Assembly: GCF_026898115.1 (NCBI RefSeq)
Contig: NZ_CP114036.1
Location: 6,070,001-6,134,000, forward strand
Length of the DNA stretch: 64,000 nt
Direction: 5' to 3'
DNA from: Streptomyces sp. S465
GTDB taxonomy: Bacteria > Actinomycetota > Actinomycetes > Streptomycetales > Streptomycetaceae
The translations under genes were made by a program, and so were the position numbers. The notes under the pieces are model-generated. The model did not search any database, was not told where the DNA came from, and worked only from the letters and a program-made list of their open reading frames with translations. Positions 9,202 through 17,440 of the stretch are shown in pieces (positions within the stretch are counted from its first letter, which is position 1; each line of letters begins with the position of its first letter).

Positions 9202-10092
9202 CTAGAAAAAGCGGGGATCGTCGAAGGCACCGCTGGCCACCAGATAGACGTAGAAGTCCGCGACGGCGACGCTGATCAGAGAGGCCCAGGCGAGCTGCAT
9301 ATGGCGCATGTTGAGCTCGCTCACCCAGCCCCAGAGCCGGTAGCGCACCGGATGCCGGGAGAAGTGCTTCAGCCGGCCGCCGACGATATGCCGGCAGGAG
9401 TGGCAGGAGAGGGTGTACGCCCAGATCAGCACGATGTTGACGAGCAGCACCAGCGTGCCCAGTCCCATATGGCCCCAGCGGCCGTGCTCGTCCCGGAAGC
9501 CGAGCACGGTGTCGTAGGTGAGGATCCCCGCGACGATCACCGCGAAGTAGAAGAAGTAGCGGTGGACGTTCTGGAGGATCAGCGGGAAGCGGGTCTCGCC
9601 GGTGTAAGTGGCGCGCGGCTCGGCGACGGCGCAGGCGGGCGGTGAGGCCCAGAAGCCCCGGTAATACGCCTTGCGGTAGTAGTAGCAGGTGAGCCGGAAG
9701 CCCAGCGGGAAGATCAGGATCAGCAGCGCGGGGGACAGGCCCCACCACGCGCCGAAGATCTCCCAGTTGGCGCCGCCCTTCATCGGTACGCAGTTCTGCG
9801 CGATACAGGGCGAGTAGAAGGGGGAGACGTACGGCTCGGCGTAGTAGTCGTCCCCGGCGAAGGCCCGCCAGGTGGAGTAGACGACGAACGCGAACAGCCC
9901 GGCGGCGGTGACCGCCGGAGCGAGCCACCAGCGGTCGCTGCGCAGATGGCGGCCGGGGATGGCGGCACGGGAGGCGCTGTGCACCCCGTGCGGGGCCGTC
10001 CGGCGGTCGGGGGGCGTGACGGCTTGCGGATCGGTGCCTGTGGCCAAGGGGAACTCCGCGGTGGAGTGGTGTGGGGAGACGGTGGGGCGCAT
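9202..10092 (-). CDS. sdhC: Succinate dehydrogenase membrane anchor subunit (Sdh1 type)
   Basis: A 296-residue membrane protein with about five hydrophobic segments, the first at residues 55-75. It directly precedes sdhA and sdhB, so it should be the cytochrome/quinone-binding anchor. It does not look like the small SdhC/SdhD pair of classical complex II but like the single anchor of mycobacterial Sdh1 (Rv0249c type). Several His residues sit in or near membrane segments (QNVHRYFFYF, LSCHSCRHIVGG, LNMRHMQLAW) and could ligate haem; CHSCRH is striking. The first 50 residues are polar, and a later in-frame start cannot be excluded. Confidence 0.8.
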   Translation of the reverse strand: MRPTVSPHHSTAEFPLATGTDPQAVTPPDRRTAPHGVHSASRAAIPGRHLRSDRWWLAPAVTAAGLFAFVVYSTWRAFAGDDYYAEPYVSPFYSPCIAQNCVPMKGGANWEIFGAWWGLSPALLILIFPLGFRLTCYYYRKAYYRGFWASPPACAVAEPRATYTGETRFPLILQNVHRYFFYFAVIVAGILTYDTVLGFRDEHGRWGHMGLGTLVLLVNIVLIWAYTLSCHSCRHIVGGRLKHFSRHPVRYRLWGWVSELNMRHMQLAWASLISVAVADFYVYLVASGAFDDPRFF

Positions 10093-10122
10093 CCCGCCGA
10101 CGCGGGGCGCGCCGGACCGTCC

Positions 10123-10407
10123 CTAGGGCGCGTGGCGATCGCGCGCGCCGAGGCCCTCGTCATCGACGTCCGACCACAGCGCACTGTTGTACGGCGCGTC
10201 GGGGACCAGAACCATCTCGGGGCGTGATCGCTCCTCGGGAGCCGTCTCGCGCAACAGGGCGAGGCTCTCGCGCAGGTGGTCCGCGTCGGTGCGGACCCGG
10301 CGTATCTCCAGCCCGTCGGTGCCGACCCGCTGCTCCAGCCGGGAGACGGAGCGGACCAGGTCATCGAGACAGCGTTGGACGGCCGTCAAGTCGTCGTTCA
10401 AGGACAT
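10123..10407 (-). CDS. Small coiled-coil protein upstream of sdh
   Basis: A 94-residue acidic, helical protein. Residues 1-55 have heptad-like Leu/Val spacing (LTAVQRCLDDLVRSVSRLEQ, then DADHLRESLALLRE), suggesting a short coiled coil; the tail PYNSALWSDVDDEGLGARDRH is disordered. No catalytic motif is seen. The ATG at 10407 follows GAGGGCAAG. It lies 30 bases upstream of the sdh anchor gene on the same strand and probably starts the operon. Function unknown; a regulatory or assembly role for succinate dehydrogenase is only a guess from position. Confidence 0.65.
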   Translation of the reverse strand: MSLNDDLTAVQRCLDDLVRSVSRLEQRVGTDGLEIRRVRTDADHLRESLALLRETAPEERSRPEMVLVPDAPYNSALWSDVDDEGLGARDRHAP

Positions 10408-10714
10408 GACTTGCCCTCACTTCCGCGGTTGCGGTTGGCGACGCTCATGCGACAGCGAGTGTTACGCGCCGCGGTCGTGGTTGTGAAGGGATCTGTCGTG
10501 ATTGGCGGAGCCACCGGCGCGATTCCGCCGCAGCGCGCCGGAGCGCGCGCCCGTCGCATTGATCCGGTCGGGTGATCCTTTCCCCTCGTGGCCGTCTCCG
10601 TGGCCGTCTCAGCGTGCTGTCCCATGAACCGTCGCTTTGAGTGAGGAGTATATGCGATCAACGTCACATTGTGCCAAATGCGCATATATCCGTCACCCTG
10701 CGGAGGTACGAGCC
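10408..10714. promoter_or_regulatory. Divergent intergenic region with an AT-rich inverted repeat
   Basis: About 300 bases separate the divergent sdh-side and binding-protein genes. An inverted repeat TATATGCG (10649-10656) and CGCATATA (10681-10688), centred about 20 turn-spaced bases apart, sits just before the lipoprotein start in an unusually AT-rich patch. It looks like an operator or promoter core. I see no clear -35/-10 pair for the leftward genes. Confidence 0.4.
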
Positions 10715-12847
10715 ATGCCCATCGCCAAGCGCCGCCGCGCCATGTTGCTCGCCGCGGGGGTGATCCTGCCGCTTCCCGTGCTGACCGGCTGTAGCTCGGA
10801 CGACGACGGCCCGCCGCCGCGCGCCGCCTGGGACATCGCCTCCGCACCACGCACCGGGACCACCGGCACCGGAACCCTGCGCTGGGCCCTGGACGCGATG
10901 CCCGCCACCTTCAACACCTTCCGGCCACAGGCCGACACGGGCACCCAGCGGGTCGCCGGCGCCGTGCTGCCCTCCCTCTACACCCTCGACGCCCGGGGCA
11001 GGCCGCAGCGCAACGGCGACTATCTGACCGCCGCCGACGTCACCTCGAGCGATCCCAGGCAGGTCGTGGTCTACAAGCTCAACCCCAAGGCGGTGTGGAG
11101 CGACGGGCGCCCGATCGGCGCGGAGGACTTCCAGGCCCAGTGGAAGGCGCTGCGCGGCACCGACGCGGCGTACGGGACGGCGCGCAACGCCGGATACGAC
11201 CGGATCGCGAAGATCGAACCCGGGGACAAGGAGCACGAGGTCAAGGTCACCTTCGCCAAGCCGTACACCGACTGGCGCTCGCTGTTCACCCCGCTGTACC
11301 CGAAGAGCGTGATGGGCAACCCGGCGGTCTTCTCCGCGGCGGCCGGCAAGGGCCTCGCGGTCGGCGCCGGGCCCTTCATGGTGCGCCAGGTCACGGACAC
11401 CTCCGTCACCCTCGTCCGCAACCCCCGCTGGTGGGGCGACCGGGCCCGGCTGAGCCGGATGATGTTCCTGGCGGTGCCGGCCGAGAAGCGGGCCGAGGCC
11501 CTGATCGCCGGGCAGCTGGACCTGGCCGAGGTGGACCGGACCACCGCCCGGCGCATCCGGGCCGCCAGTCCCGGCAAGCAGGCCGCGGGCGCCACCCGGG
11601 GCTCCTCGGCCCCGGGCGAGGCGGGCGCGCCGGAGCCGTCCGCCGGCGGTCGGGAGGCGGCGGACGGACGGGAGGCCGCCGGGGCGGCGGCGGGAGCCGG
11701 CGCCGGCACGAACCGGTCGCGGACCCGGGCGCTCGGCAGGTTCACCCTGCGCAAGGCCCTGGACCCCGCCTACACCCAGCTCGCCCTCAACGGCACCAAG
11801 GGCCCGCTCGCCGATGAGCGGGTGCGCCGCGCGGTGGCCCGCGCGATCGACCGCAAGGCCCTCGCGAAGCTGGTGCTGAAGCCGCTGGGGCTGCCGGCCG
11901 ACCCGCTCGGCAACCATCTGCTGATGGCGGGCCAGTCGGGCTACAAGGACCACAGCGGTGCCCTCGGCGCCCCGGACACCCATGCCGCGCAGTCGCTGCT
12001 CGCCGACGCGGGCTGGCGGGCGAACGACGCGGGCCGGCAGAAGGCGCTCGACGGCAAGACGGACGACCGGGGCAGGCGGCGGAGCGCCCCGACGGCCATG
12101 GCCACGGACCCCGCCACGGCTCCGGCCACGGACTCGTACGCGTACTCACCCGGCACGGACCCGGACTCCTACGCGCCCGGCACGGACCCCGCCGCCCAGG
12201 GCGCCCCGAATTCCGCCACCGAGAGCGCCTCCGGCACCGCCACCGAGAGCGCCTCCGGTGCCGCCCCCGCGGCCGGGGACGCGGGGCGGTCCGGACGGGT
12301 CGGGGAGACGGCGGTCGTACGGAAGAAGGGGCGGCCGCTGGTGCTGCGCTTCGTCCTCCCCGACGACCGGACCGGCGCCCAGCTGCGCACGGTCGGCGAG
12401 CGCATCGCGCGGATGCTGGAGAAGATCGGCGTCCGTACCGAGATCACCAGGGTTCCGGGCGAGAGCTACTTCCGGGACCACATCGTCACCGGCGACTACG
12501 ACCTGGCCCTCTACTCCTGGCCCGCCTCCGCCTACCCGGCCACCGACGGCCGTCCGATCTACGCCAAGCCGCAGCCCGCCGCCGACGGCTCCCTGGTCGT
12601 CGAGCAGAACTACACCCGGGTGGGCACGGACCAGATCGACCAGCTCTTCGACCAGGCGCTCACCGAGCTGGACGGCGGCACCTCCCGTTCCCTGGTCAGC
12701 CGCGCGGACTCGCGGATCTGGGCGGCGGCCGGATCGATTCCGCTCTATCAGCGCCCCCAGCTGGTCGCGGTGCGCAAGGGACTGGTCAACGCGGGCGCCT
12801 TCGGCTTCGCCACCCCCCGCTACCAGGACATCGGCTTCCGTCGCTAG
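10715..12847 (+). CDS. Solute-binding lipoprotein of peptide ABC family (orphan)
   Basis: A 710-residue extracytoplasmic protein. The signal peptide ends in lipobox LTGC with Cys26, so it should be a membrane-anchored lipoprotein. The body matches family-5 (DppA/OppA) binding proteins: LRWALDAMPATFNTF at the start, KAVWSDGRPIGAEDF, and DYDLALYSWPA near the end. Two low-complexity Ala/Gly/Ser/Thr insertions (about residues 290-335 and 455-525) make it longer than the usual 540-600 residues. ATG 715 has CGGAGG 8 bases upstream; an alternative ATG at 10652 also has a good site (GAGGAG) but would give an odd long leader. No permease or ATPase follows it. The stop codon TAG is shared with the end of a MITE. 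Confidence 0.85.
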   Translation: MPIAKRRRAMLLAAGVILPLPVLTGCSSDDDGPPPRAAWDIASAPRTGTTGTGTLRWALDAMPATFNTFRPQADTGTQRVAGAVLPSLYTLDARGRPQRNGDYLTAADVTSSDPRQVVVYKLNPKAVWSDGRPIGAEDFQAQWKALRGTDAAYGTARNAGYDRIAKIEPGDKEHEVKVTFAKPYTDWRSLFTPLYPKSVMGNPAVFSAAAGKGLAVGAGPFMVRQVTDTSVTLVRNPRWWGDRARLSRMMFLAVPAEKRAEALIAGQLDLAEVDRTTARRIRAASPGKQAAGATRGSSAPGEAGAPEPSAGGREAADGREAAGAAAGAGAGTNRSRTRALGRFTLRKALDPAYTQLALNGTKGPLADERVRRAVARAIDRKALAKLVLKPLGLPADPLGNHLLMAGQSGYKDHSGALGAPDTHAAQSLLADAGWRANDAGRQKALDGKTDDRGRRRSAPTAMATDPATAPATDSYAYSPGTDPDSYAPGTDPAAQGAPNSATESASGTATESASGAAPAAGDAGRSGRVGETAVVRKKGRPLVLRFVLPDDRTGAQLRTVGERIARMLEKIGVRTEITRVPGESYFRDHIVTGDYDLALYSWPASAYPATDGRPIYAKPQPAADGSLVVEQNYTRVGTDQIDQLFDQALTELDGGTSRSLVSRADSRIWAAAGSIPLYQRPQLVAVRKGLVNAGAFGFATPRYQDIGFRR

Positions 12848-13046
12848 GCCCTGTCTGACAAATAGCGCCGTCCGCCGGAGGCGGTGCTCGCGGCGTCTGG
12901 TGCAGGGGGTACCTCCCAGCGGTAGCTGGGGGAGCATCGCAAGGCGGAGGATCGTCCTCGTAGTGGGCCTACTCGGACGACTCCGACAACGCAGCGAGGT
13001 GCCGTGCCAGGCGTCGCGAGCAAGGCGGGATTTGTCAGACAGGGCC
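12847..13046. mobile_element. MITE-like element, 200 bp, inserted at a stop codon
   Basis: Perfect 17-bp terminal inverted repeats, GGCCCTGTCTGACAAAT (12847-12863) and its complement (13030-13046), are flanked by TA on both sides (12845-12846, 13047-13048), a target duplication. Inside, subterminal segments near 12886-12905 and 13008-13026 are also partly complementary, so one strand can fold into a long hairpin. There is no transposase frame. It must have been mobilised in trans. The first G of the element completes the TAG stop of the upstream lipoprotein gene. The centre carries a CTCCCAGCGGTAGCTGGGGGAG hairpin also found upstream of htrA. Confidence 0.85.
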
Positions 13047-13068
13047 TAGAGCCGCTGGACAGGACGGC

Positions 13069-13106
13069 GGGCGCGGGGACGGGCTGCGGCATCCGTCCCC
13101 GCGCCC
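13069..13106 (+). terminator. Terminator of the lipoprotein gene, displaced by the MITE
   Basis: A perfect 14-bp stem (GGGCGCGGGGACGG with CCGTCCCCGCGCCC, loop of 10). Without the MITE it would lie about 20 bases after the lipoprotein stop codon, the usual place. Confidence 0.65.
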
Positions 13107-13209
13107 TCCCCGTACCATGGGGGTGAGGCCGAGGCGTGATCAGCCCGGCGGAAGGCGCGCCGCACCAGGAGCGCGCCGCCACCCACGAAACCGGGAGAAG
13201 CGCGCTTTC

Positions 13210-15105
13210 ATGCCCACGCGCCACGACATTCGTAACGTCGCCATCGTCGCCCACGTCGACCACGGCAAGACGACCCTCGTCGACGCCATGCTCAAGCAGG
13301 CGGGTGCGTTCGCCGCTCACCAGCAGGTGGACGACCGGGTCATGGACTCCAACGACCTGGAGCGCGAGAAGGGCATCACCATTCTCGCGAAGAACACCGC
13401 CGTGAAGTACCACCCGGCGGACGGCGGCGACCCCGTCACCATCAACATCATCGACACGCCCGGCCACGCCGACTTCGGCGGTGAGGTCGAGCGCGGTCTG
13501 TCCATGGTCGACGCGGTGGTCCTGCTGGTGGACGCCTCCGAGGGGCCGCTGCCGCAGACCCGCTTCGTGCTGCGCAAGGCGCTCCAGGCCAAGCTGCCGG
13601 TGATCCTGTGCATCAACAAGACGGACCGCCCGGACTCCCGGATCGACGAGGTCGTCAACGAGGCGTACGACCTGTTCCTGGACCTGGACGCGACCGAGGA
13701 GCAGATCGAGTTCCCCATCGTCTACGCCTGTGCGCGCGACGGTGTGGCCTCGCTGACCAAGCCGGAGGACGGCACCGTCCCGGCCGACAGCGACAGCCTC
13801 CAGCCGTTCTTCTCCACCCTGCTGGAGACCGTCCCGGCGCCCGAGTACGACGCGGCCGCGCCGCTCCAGGCCCATGTCACCAACCTGGACGCGGACAACT
13901 TCCTCGGCCGGATCGCGCTGCTCAGGGTCGAGCAGGGCGAGCTGAAGAAGGGCCAGACGGTCGCGTGGATCAAGCGCGACGGCACCATCTCCAACGTCCG
14001 GATCACCGAGCTGCTGATGACCGAGGCGCTCACCCGCAAGCCCGCCGAGGTGGCCGGCCCCGGTGACATCTGCGCCGTCGCGGGCATTCCCGACATCATG
14101 ATCGGCGAGACCCTGGCCGATCCGGAGAACCCGATCGCGCTGCCGCTGATCACCGTCGACGAGCCCGCCATCTCGATGACCATCGGCACCAACACCTCCC
14201 CGCTGGTCGGCCGTGGCCCCGGCGGCAAAGGCGCGGACAAGTCGGCCGTGAAGGACCGGAAGGTCACCGCCCGGCTGGTCAAGGACCGCCTCGAGCGCGA
14301 GCTGATCGGTAACGTCTCGCTGCGCGTGCTGCCCACCGACCGCCCGGACGCCTGGGAGGTGCAGGGCCGGGGCGAGCTGGCGCTGGCGATCCTGGTGGAG
14401 ACCATGCGCCGGGAGGGCTTCGAGCTGACCGTCGGCAAGCCGCAGGTGGTCACCCGCGAGATCGACGGCAAGGTGCACGAGCCGGTCGAGCGCATCACCA
14501 TCGACGTGCCCGAGGAGCACATGGGCGCGGTCACCCAGCTCATGGGCACCCGCAAGGGCCGGATGGACAACATGTCCAACCACGGCTCCGGCTGGGTCCG
14601 CATGGAGTTCATCGTCCCCTCCCGCGGTCTGATCGGCTTCCGCACCGAGTTCCTGACCTCGACCCGCGGCACCGGTATCGCGCACTCCATCCACGAGGGC
14701 CACGAGCCGTGGTTCGGCGAGCTGAAGACCCGTAACAACGGCTCGCTGGTGGCCGACCGCGCGGGCGCGGTGACCGCCTTCGCGATGACCAACCTCCAGG
14801 AGCGCGGTGTGCTGTTCGTCTCGCCGGGCACCGAGGTGTACGAGGGCATGATCGTCGGCGAGAACTCCCGCTCCGACGACATGGACGTCAACATCACCAA
14901 GGAGAAGAAGCTCACCAACATGCGGTCCTCCACCGCGGATGTGACCGAGTCCCTGGTCCCGCCGCGGCTGCTGTCGCTCGAGCAGTCCCTGGAGTTCTGC
15001 CGCGACGACGAGTGCGTCGAGGTGACGCCGGAGACGGTGCGCATCCGCAAGGTGGTGCTCGACCAGAAGGAGCGCGCCCGGACCGCCGCCCGCGCCAAGC
15101 GCTGA
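13210..15105 (+). CDS. typA: Translational GTPase TypA/BipA
   Basis: A 631-residue ribosome-binding GTPase of the EF-G family. G1 motif AHVDHGKTT at residues 14-22, G3 DTPGHADFGGEVER near 79, G4 NKTD near 136. The C-terminal half has the TypA-specific segments SRGLIGFRTEFLTSTRGTG and NMRSSTADVTESL. TypA helps ribosome function and large-subunit assembly, mostly under stress or cold. The ATG at 13210 starts the conserved MPTRHDIRNVAIVAHVDHG; GGGAGAAG lies upstream. It is single-gene transcribed and ends with a strong terminator. Confidence 0.95.
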   Translation: MPTRHDIRNVAIVAHVDHGKTTLVDAMLKQAGAFAAHQQVDDRVMDSNDLEREKGITILAKNTAVKYHPADGGDPVTINIIDTPGHADFGGEVERGLSMVDAVVLLVDASEGPLPQTRFVLRKALQAKLPVILCINKTDRPDSRIDEVVNEAYDLFLDLDATEEQIEFPIVYACARDGVASLTKPEDGTVPADSDSLQPFFSTLLETVPAPEYDAAAPLQAHVTNLDADNFLGRIALLRVEQGELKKGQTVAWIKRDGTISNVRITELLMTEALTRKPAEVAGPGDICAVAGIPDIMIGETLADPENPIALPLITVDEPAISMTIGTNTSPLVGRGPGGKGADKSAVKDRKVTARLVKDRLERELIGNVSLRVLPTDRPDAWEVQGRGELALAILVETMRREGFELTVGKPQVVTREIDGKVHEPVERITIDVPEEHMGAVTQLMGTRKGRMDNMSNHGSGWVRMEFIVPSRGLIGFRTEFLTSTRGTGIAHSIHEGHEPWFGELKTRNNGSLVADRAGAVTAFAMTNLQERGVLFVSPGTEVYEGMIVGENSRSDDMDVNITKEKKLTNMRSSTADVTESLVPPRLLSLEQSLEFCRDDECVEVTPETVRIRKVVLDQKERARTAARAKR

Positions 15106-15240
15106 GGCGTACGGCCACGCCCCCGGGCGCTGACGCGTACGGTCGCGCGCCGGGCCCGGGAGGGGCCATGCCGCGCGCCGATGCGCACCCCCGGCGCCGG
15201 TCACTGAGCGTAGGCGCCCCACCGTGCGTCCGTGAGCTGC

Positions 15241-15286
15241 CAACGGCCCGGACCCACCGCTTCCACAGCGGGGGTCCGGGCCGTTG
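15241..15286 (+). terminator. Hairpin terminator after typA
   Basis: A perfect 15-bp stem, CAACGGCCCGGACCC (15241-15255) with its complement at 15272-15286, around a 16-base loop. Confidence 0.75.
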
Positions 15287-15650
15287 CCATGTCAGGAAGG
15301 TGTCAGTCAAGCGGTTATGCGGATTCGTGTGTCCGGATATCGGTGTCCGGGCTCCGCATGATGTGTTAACAGTCCGTTTCGCGTGTGTCTGTCTGGGGCA
15401 GTTTTGTCCGGATTTCGAAGCTCCGCGCGTAGATGCTGTGACCAAAGCGAGACCCATAAGGTGTGGTTTAAGGGCCGGACGTGCTCAATCATGGGGTCCA
15501 TTGAGCTCGGGTCAATGGGTCACACGCTGTGGGGAGCGCGGACCTACGAGCGCATCTGGGGGGTTCCGGTCCCTTTCGCTGTCAGGGGTGTCAGCGTGTC
15601 TCCGGGCGCCCCCTCTCGTAGTGACAGTGGACTCCTGAGGAGGCAAACCC
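15287..15650 (+). promoter_or_regulatory. Long upstream region of peptide transporter operon 1
   Basis: About 360 bases without a gene precede the first binding-protein gene. The stretch 15300-15520 is lower in GC than its surroundings and contains GTTAAC and several T-rich runs, so the operon promoter is probably here. I could not settle on one -35/-10 pair. A GAGGAGG ribosome site lies at 15638-15644. Confidence 0.35.
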
Positions 15651-17291
15651 ATGCGCGGTGCCAAGAGCGCCAAGTGGGTCGCGTTGGCAGCGGTTGTGGC
15701 GCTGGCCGCGACCGCCTGTGGTGGCGGCGACAGTGACAGCGGCAGCAATGACATGAACAAGGGCACGGCGGACCCGGACGGGATCATCACCGCCCAGCTC
15801 GGCGAGCCGCAGAACCCGCTCCAGCCGGCGAACGCCAAGGAGAGCCAGGGCAGCCGCGTGCTGCGGGCGATCTTCGCGGGTCTGGTGGACTACGAGCCGG
15901 GCACCGGCAAGCTGGTCTACGTCAACGCCGAGTCCGTCACGCCCAACAAGGACTCCTCGGTCTGGACCGTCAAGCTCAAGCCGGGCTGGAAGTTCCACAA
16001 CGGCGAGACCGTGACCGCCAAGTCCTACGTGGACTCCTGGAACTGGTCGGCCAACGTCTCGAACAACCAGACCAACTCCAGCTGGTTCCAGGACATCAAG
16101 GGCTACGAGGACGTCCACCCGGACAAGGGCAAGCCCAAGGCCGACAAGATGTCCGGCCTCAAGGTCGTCAACGACAACGAGTTCAAGATCGAGCTCAACG
16201 GCCCGGTCTCGTACTTCGCCTACAAGCTGGGCTACGACGTGTGGGCCCCGCTGCCCACCGGCTTCTTCAAGGACCCCAAGGGCTTCGGTGAGAAGCCGGT
16301 CGGCAACGGCCCCTACAAGTTCGTCTCCTGGGACCACAAGAAGCTGATCAAGGTCCGCAAGTTCGAGGGCTACCAGGGCCCGAACAAGGCCAAGAACGGC
16401 GGCATCGACTTCAAGAACTACACCACCGCCGACGCGGCCTACTCGGACCTGCGCTCGAACAACCTCGACTGGATCGAGCAGGTTCCGACCACCGCGCTCA
16501 CCAACTACAAGAGCGACCTGGGCAGCCGCGCGATCGACGAGGAGTACTCGGCGGTCCAGTCGATCGTCCCGGCCTTCTACACCAAGCAGTTCAAGGACAT
16601 CGACCCCAAGGTCATCCAGGGTCTGTCCATGGCGATCGACCGTGACACGATCACCAAGACCGTGCTGCACGGCTCCCGCACCCCGGCCGACAGCTTCGTC
16701 GCCCGCGGAGTGCTCGGCTACAAGGCCGGCGCGCTGAAGGAGCAGGTCACCTACGACCCGGCCAAGGCCAAGGCGCTCATCAAGGAGGGCGGCGGCGTCC
16801 CGGGCAACAAGATCTCGATCCAGTACAACGCCGACCAGGACCACAAGCCCTGGGTGGACGCGGTCTGCAACAGCATCCGCAAGGCCACCGGCGTCGACTG
16901 CGTCGGCGACTCCAAGCCCGACTTCCAGGCCGACCTGAACGCCCGTGACAAGCACCAGGTCAAGTCCATGTACCGCGGTGGCTGGGTGCTCGACTACCCG
17001 GTCAACTCGAACTTCATGAGGGACCTCTACGGCTCCAAGGCGGCCGGTAACACCAGCGGCTACGCCAACAAGGAGTTCGACGAGCTCGCCGACAAGGCCG
17101 ACAAGGCCGCCACCCTGGACGAGACCGTGAAGCTCTACCAGCAGGCGGAGCAGGTCCTCGCGAAGGACATGCCGGCGATCCCGCTGTGGTTCTACAAGGT
17201 CAACAGCGGCCAGTCCAACAAGATCCTGGGCAAGATCCCCTACGGCCAGGACGGCGACCCCATCTTCACCGACGTGCAGGTGAAGAAGTAA
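15651..17291 (+). CDS. Oligopeptide-binding lipoprotein, system 1
   Basis: A 546-residue solute-binding lipoprotein; lipobox ATAC with Cys23 after a short hydrophobic signal, then a Gly/Ser/Asp spacer. Family-5 features include GEPQNPLQPANAKE, FHNGETVTAKSYVDSWNW and GNGPYKFVSWDH. It captures peptides outside the membrane and hands them to the permease encoded next. ATG 651 has GAGGAGG 7 bases upstream. It is the first gene of a five-gene operon and is separated from the permease by a strong hairpin that probably lets it be made in excess. It is clearly related to the binding protein of system 2 (shared NPLxPAN and EGYxxVHP). Confidence 0.93.
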   Translation: MRGAKSAKWVALAAVVALAATACGGGDSDSGSNDMNKGTADPDGIITAQLGEPQNPLQPANAKESQGSRVLRAIFAGLVDYEPGTGKLVYVNAESVTPNKDSSVWTVKLKPGWKFHNGETVTAKSYVDSWNWSANVSNNQTNSSWFQDIKGYEDVHPDKGKPKADKMSGLKVVNDNEFKIELNGPVSYFAYKLGYDVWAPLPTGFFKDPKGFGEKPVGNGPYKFVSWDHKKLIKVRKFEGYQGPNKAKNGGIDFKNYTTADAAYSDLRSNNLDWIEQVPTTALTNYKSDLGSRAIDEEYSAVQSIVPAFYTKQFKDIDPKVIQGLSMAIDRDTITKTVLHGSRTPADSFVARGVLGYKAGALKEQVTYDPAKAKALIKEGGGVPGNKISIQYNADQDHKPWVDAVCNSIRKATGVDCVGDSKPDFQADLNARDKHQVKSMYRGGWVLDYPVNSNFMRDLYGSKAAGNTSGYANKEFDELADKADKAATLDETVKLYQQAEQVLAKDMPAIPLWFYKVNSGQSNKILGKIPYGQDGDPIFTDVQVKK

Positions 17292-17308
17292 TCATCGGGA
17301 CCAGCCGG

Positions 17309-17349
17309 CCGGTGCCGCCGCTCCTCCCACCGGGGAGCGGCGGCACCGG
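17309..17349 (+). terminator. Intra-operon hairpin after binding protein 1
   Basis: A perfect 16-bp stem (CCGGTGCCGCCGCTCC, 17309-17324, with its complement at 17334-17349) lies between the binding protein and permease genes. It is probably a partial terminator and 3'-end stabiliser that gives more binding protein than permease. Confidence 0.6.
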
Positions 17350-17440
17350 TCCGCAGGCGTGAGGCCCGCAGCTCATCCCCCCACCCGCGTGGCGCAGACG
17401 AGACGTGGCCTTCGCCGCCCCCCAACGGCATGGAGGCATA

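Noticed and set aside
10652..10714. ATG at 10652 as start of the lipoprotein gene
   Set aside because: It has a good ribosome site, but it adds 21 residues before a signal peptide that is already complete from 10715.
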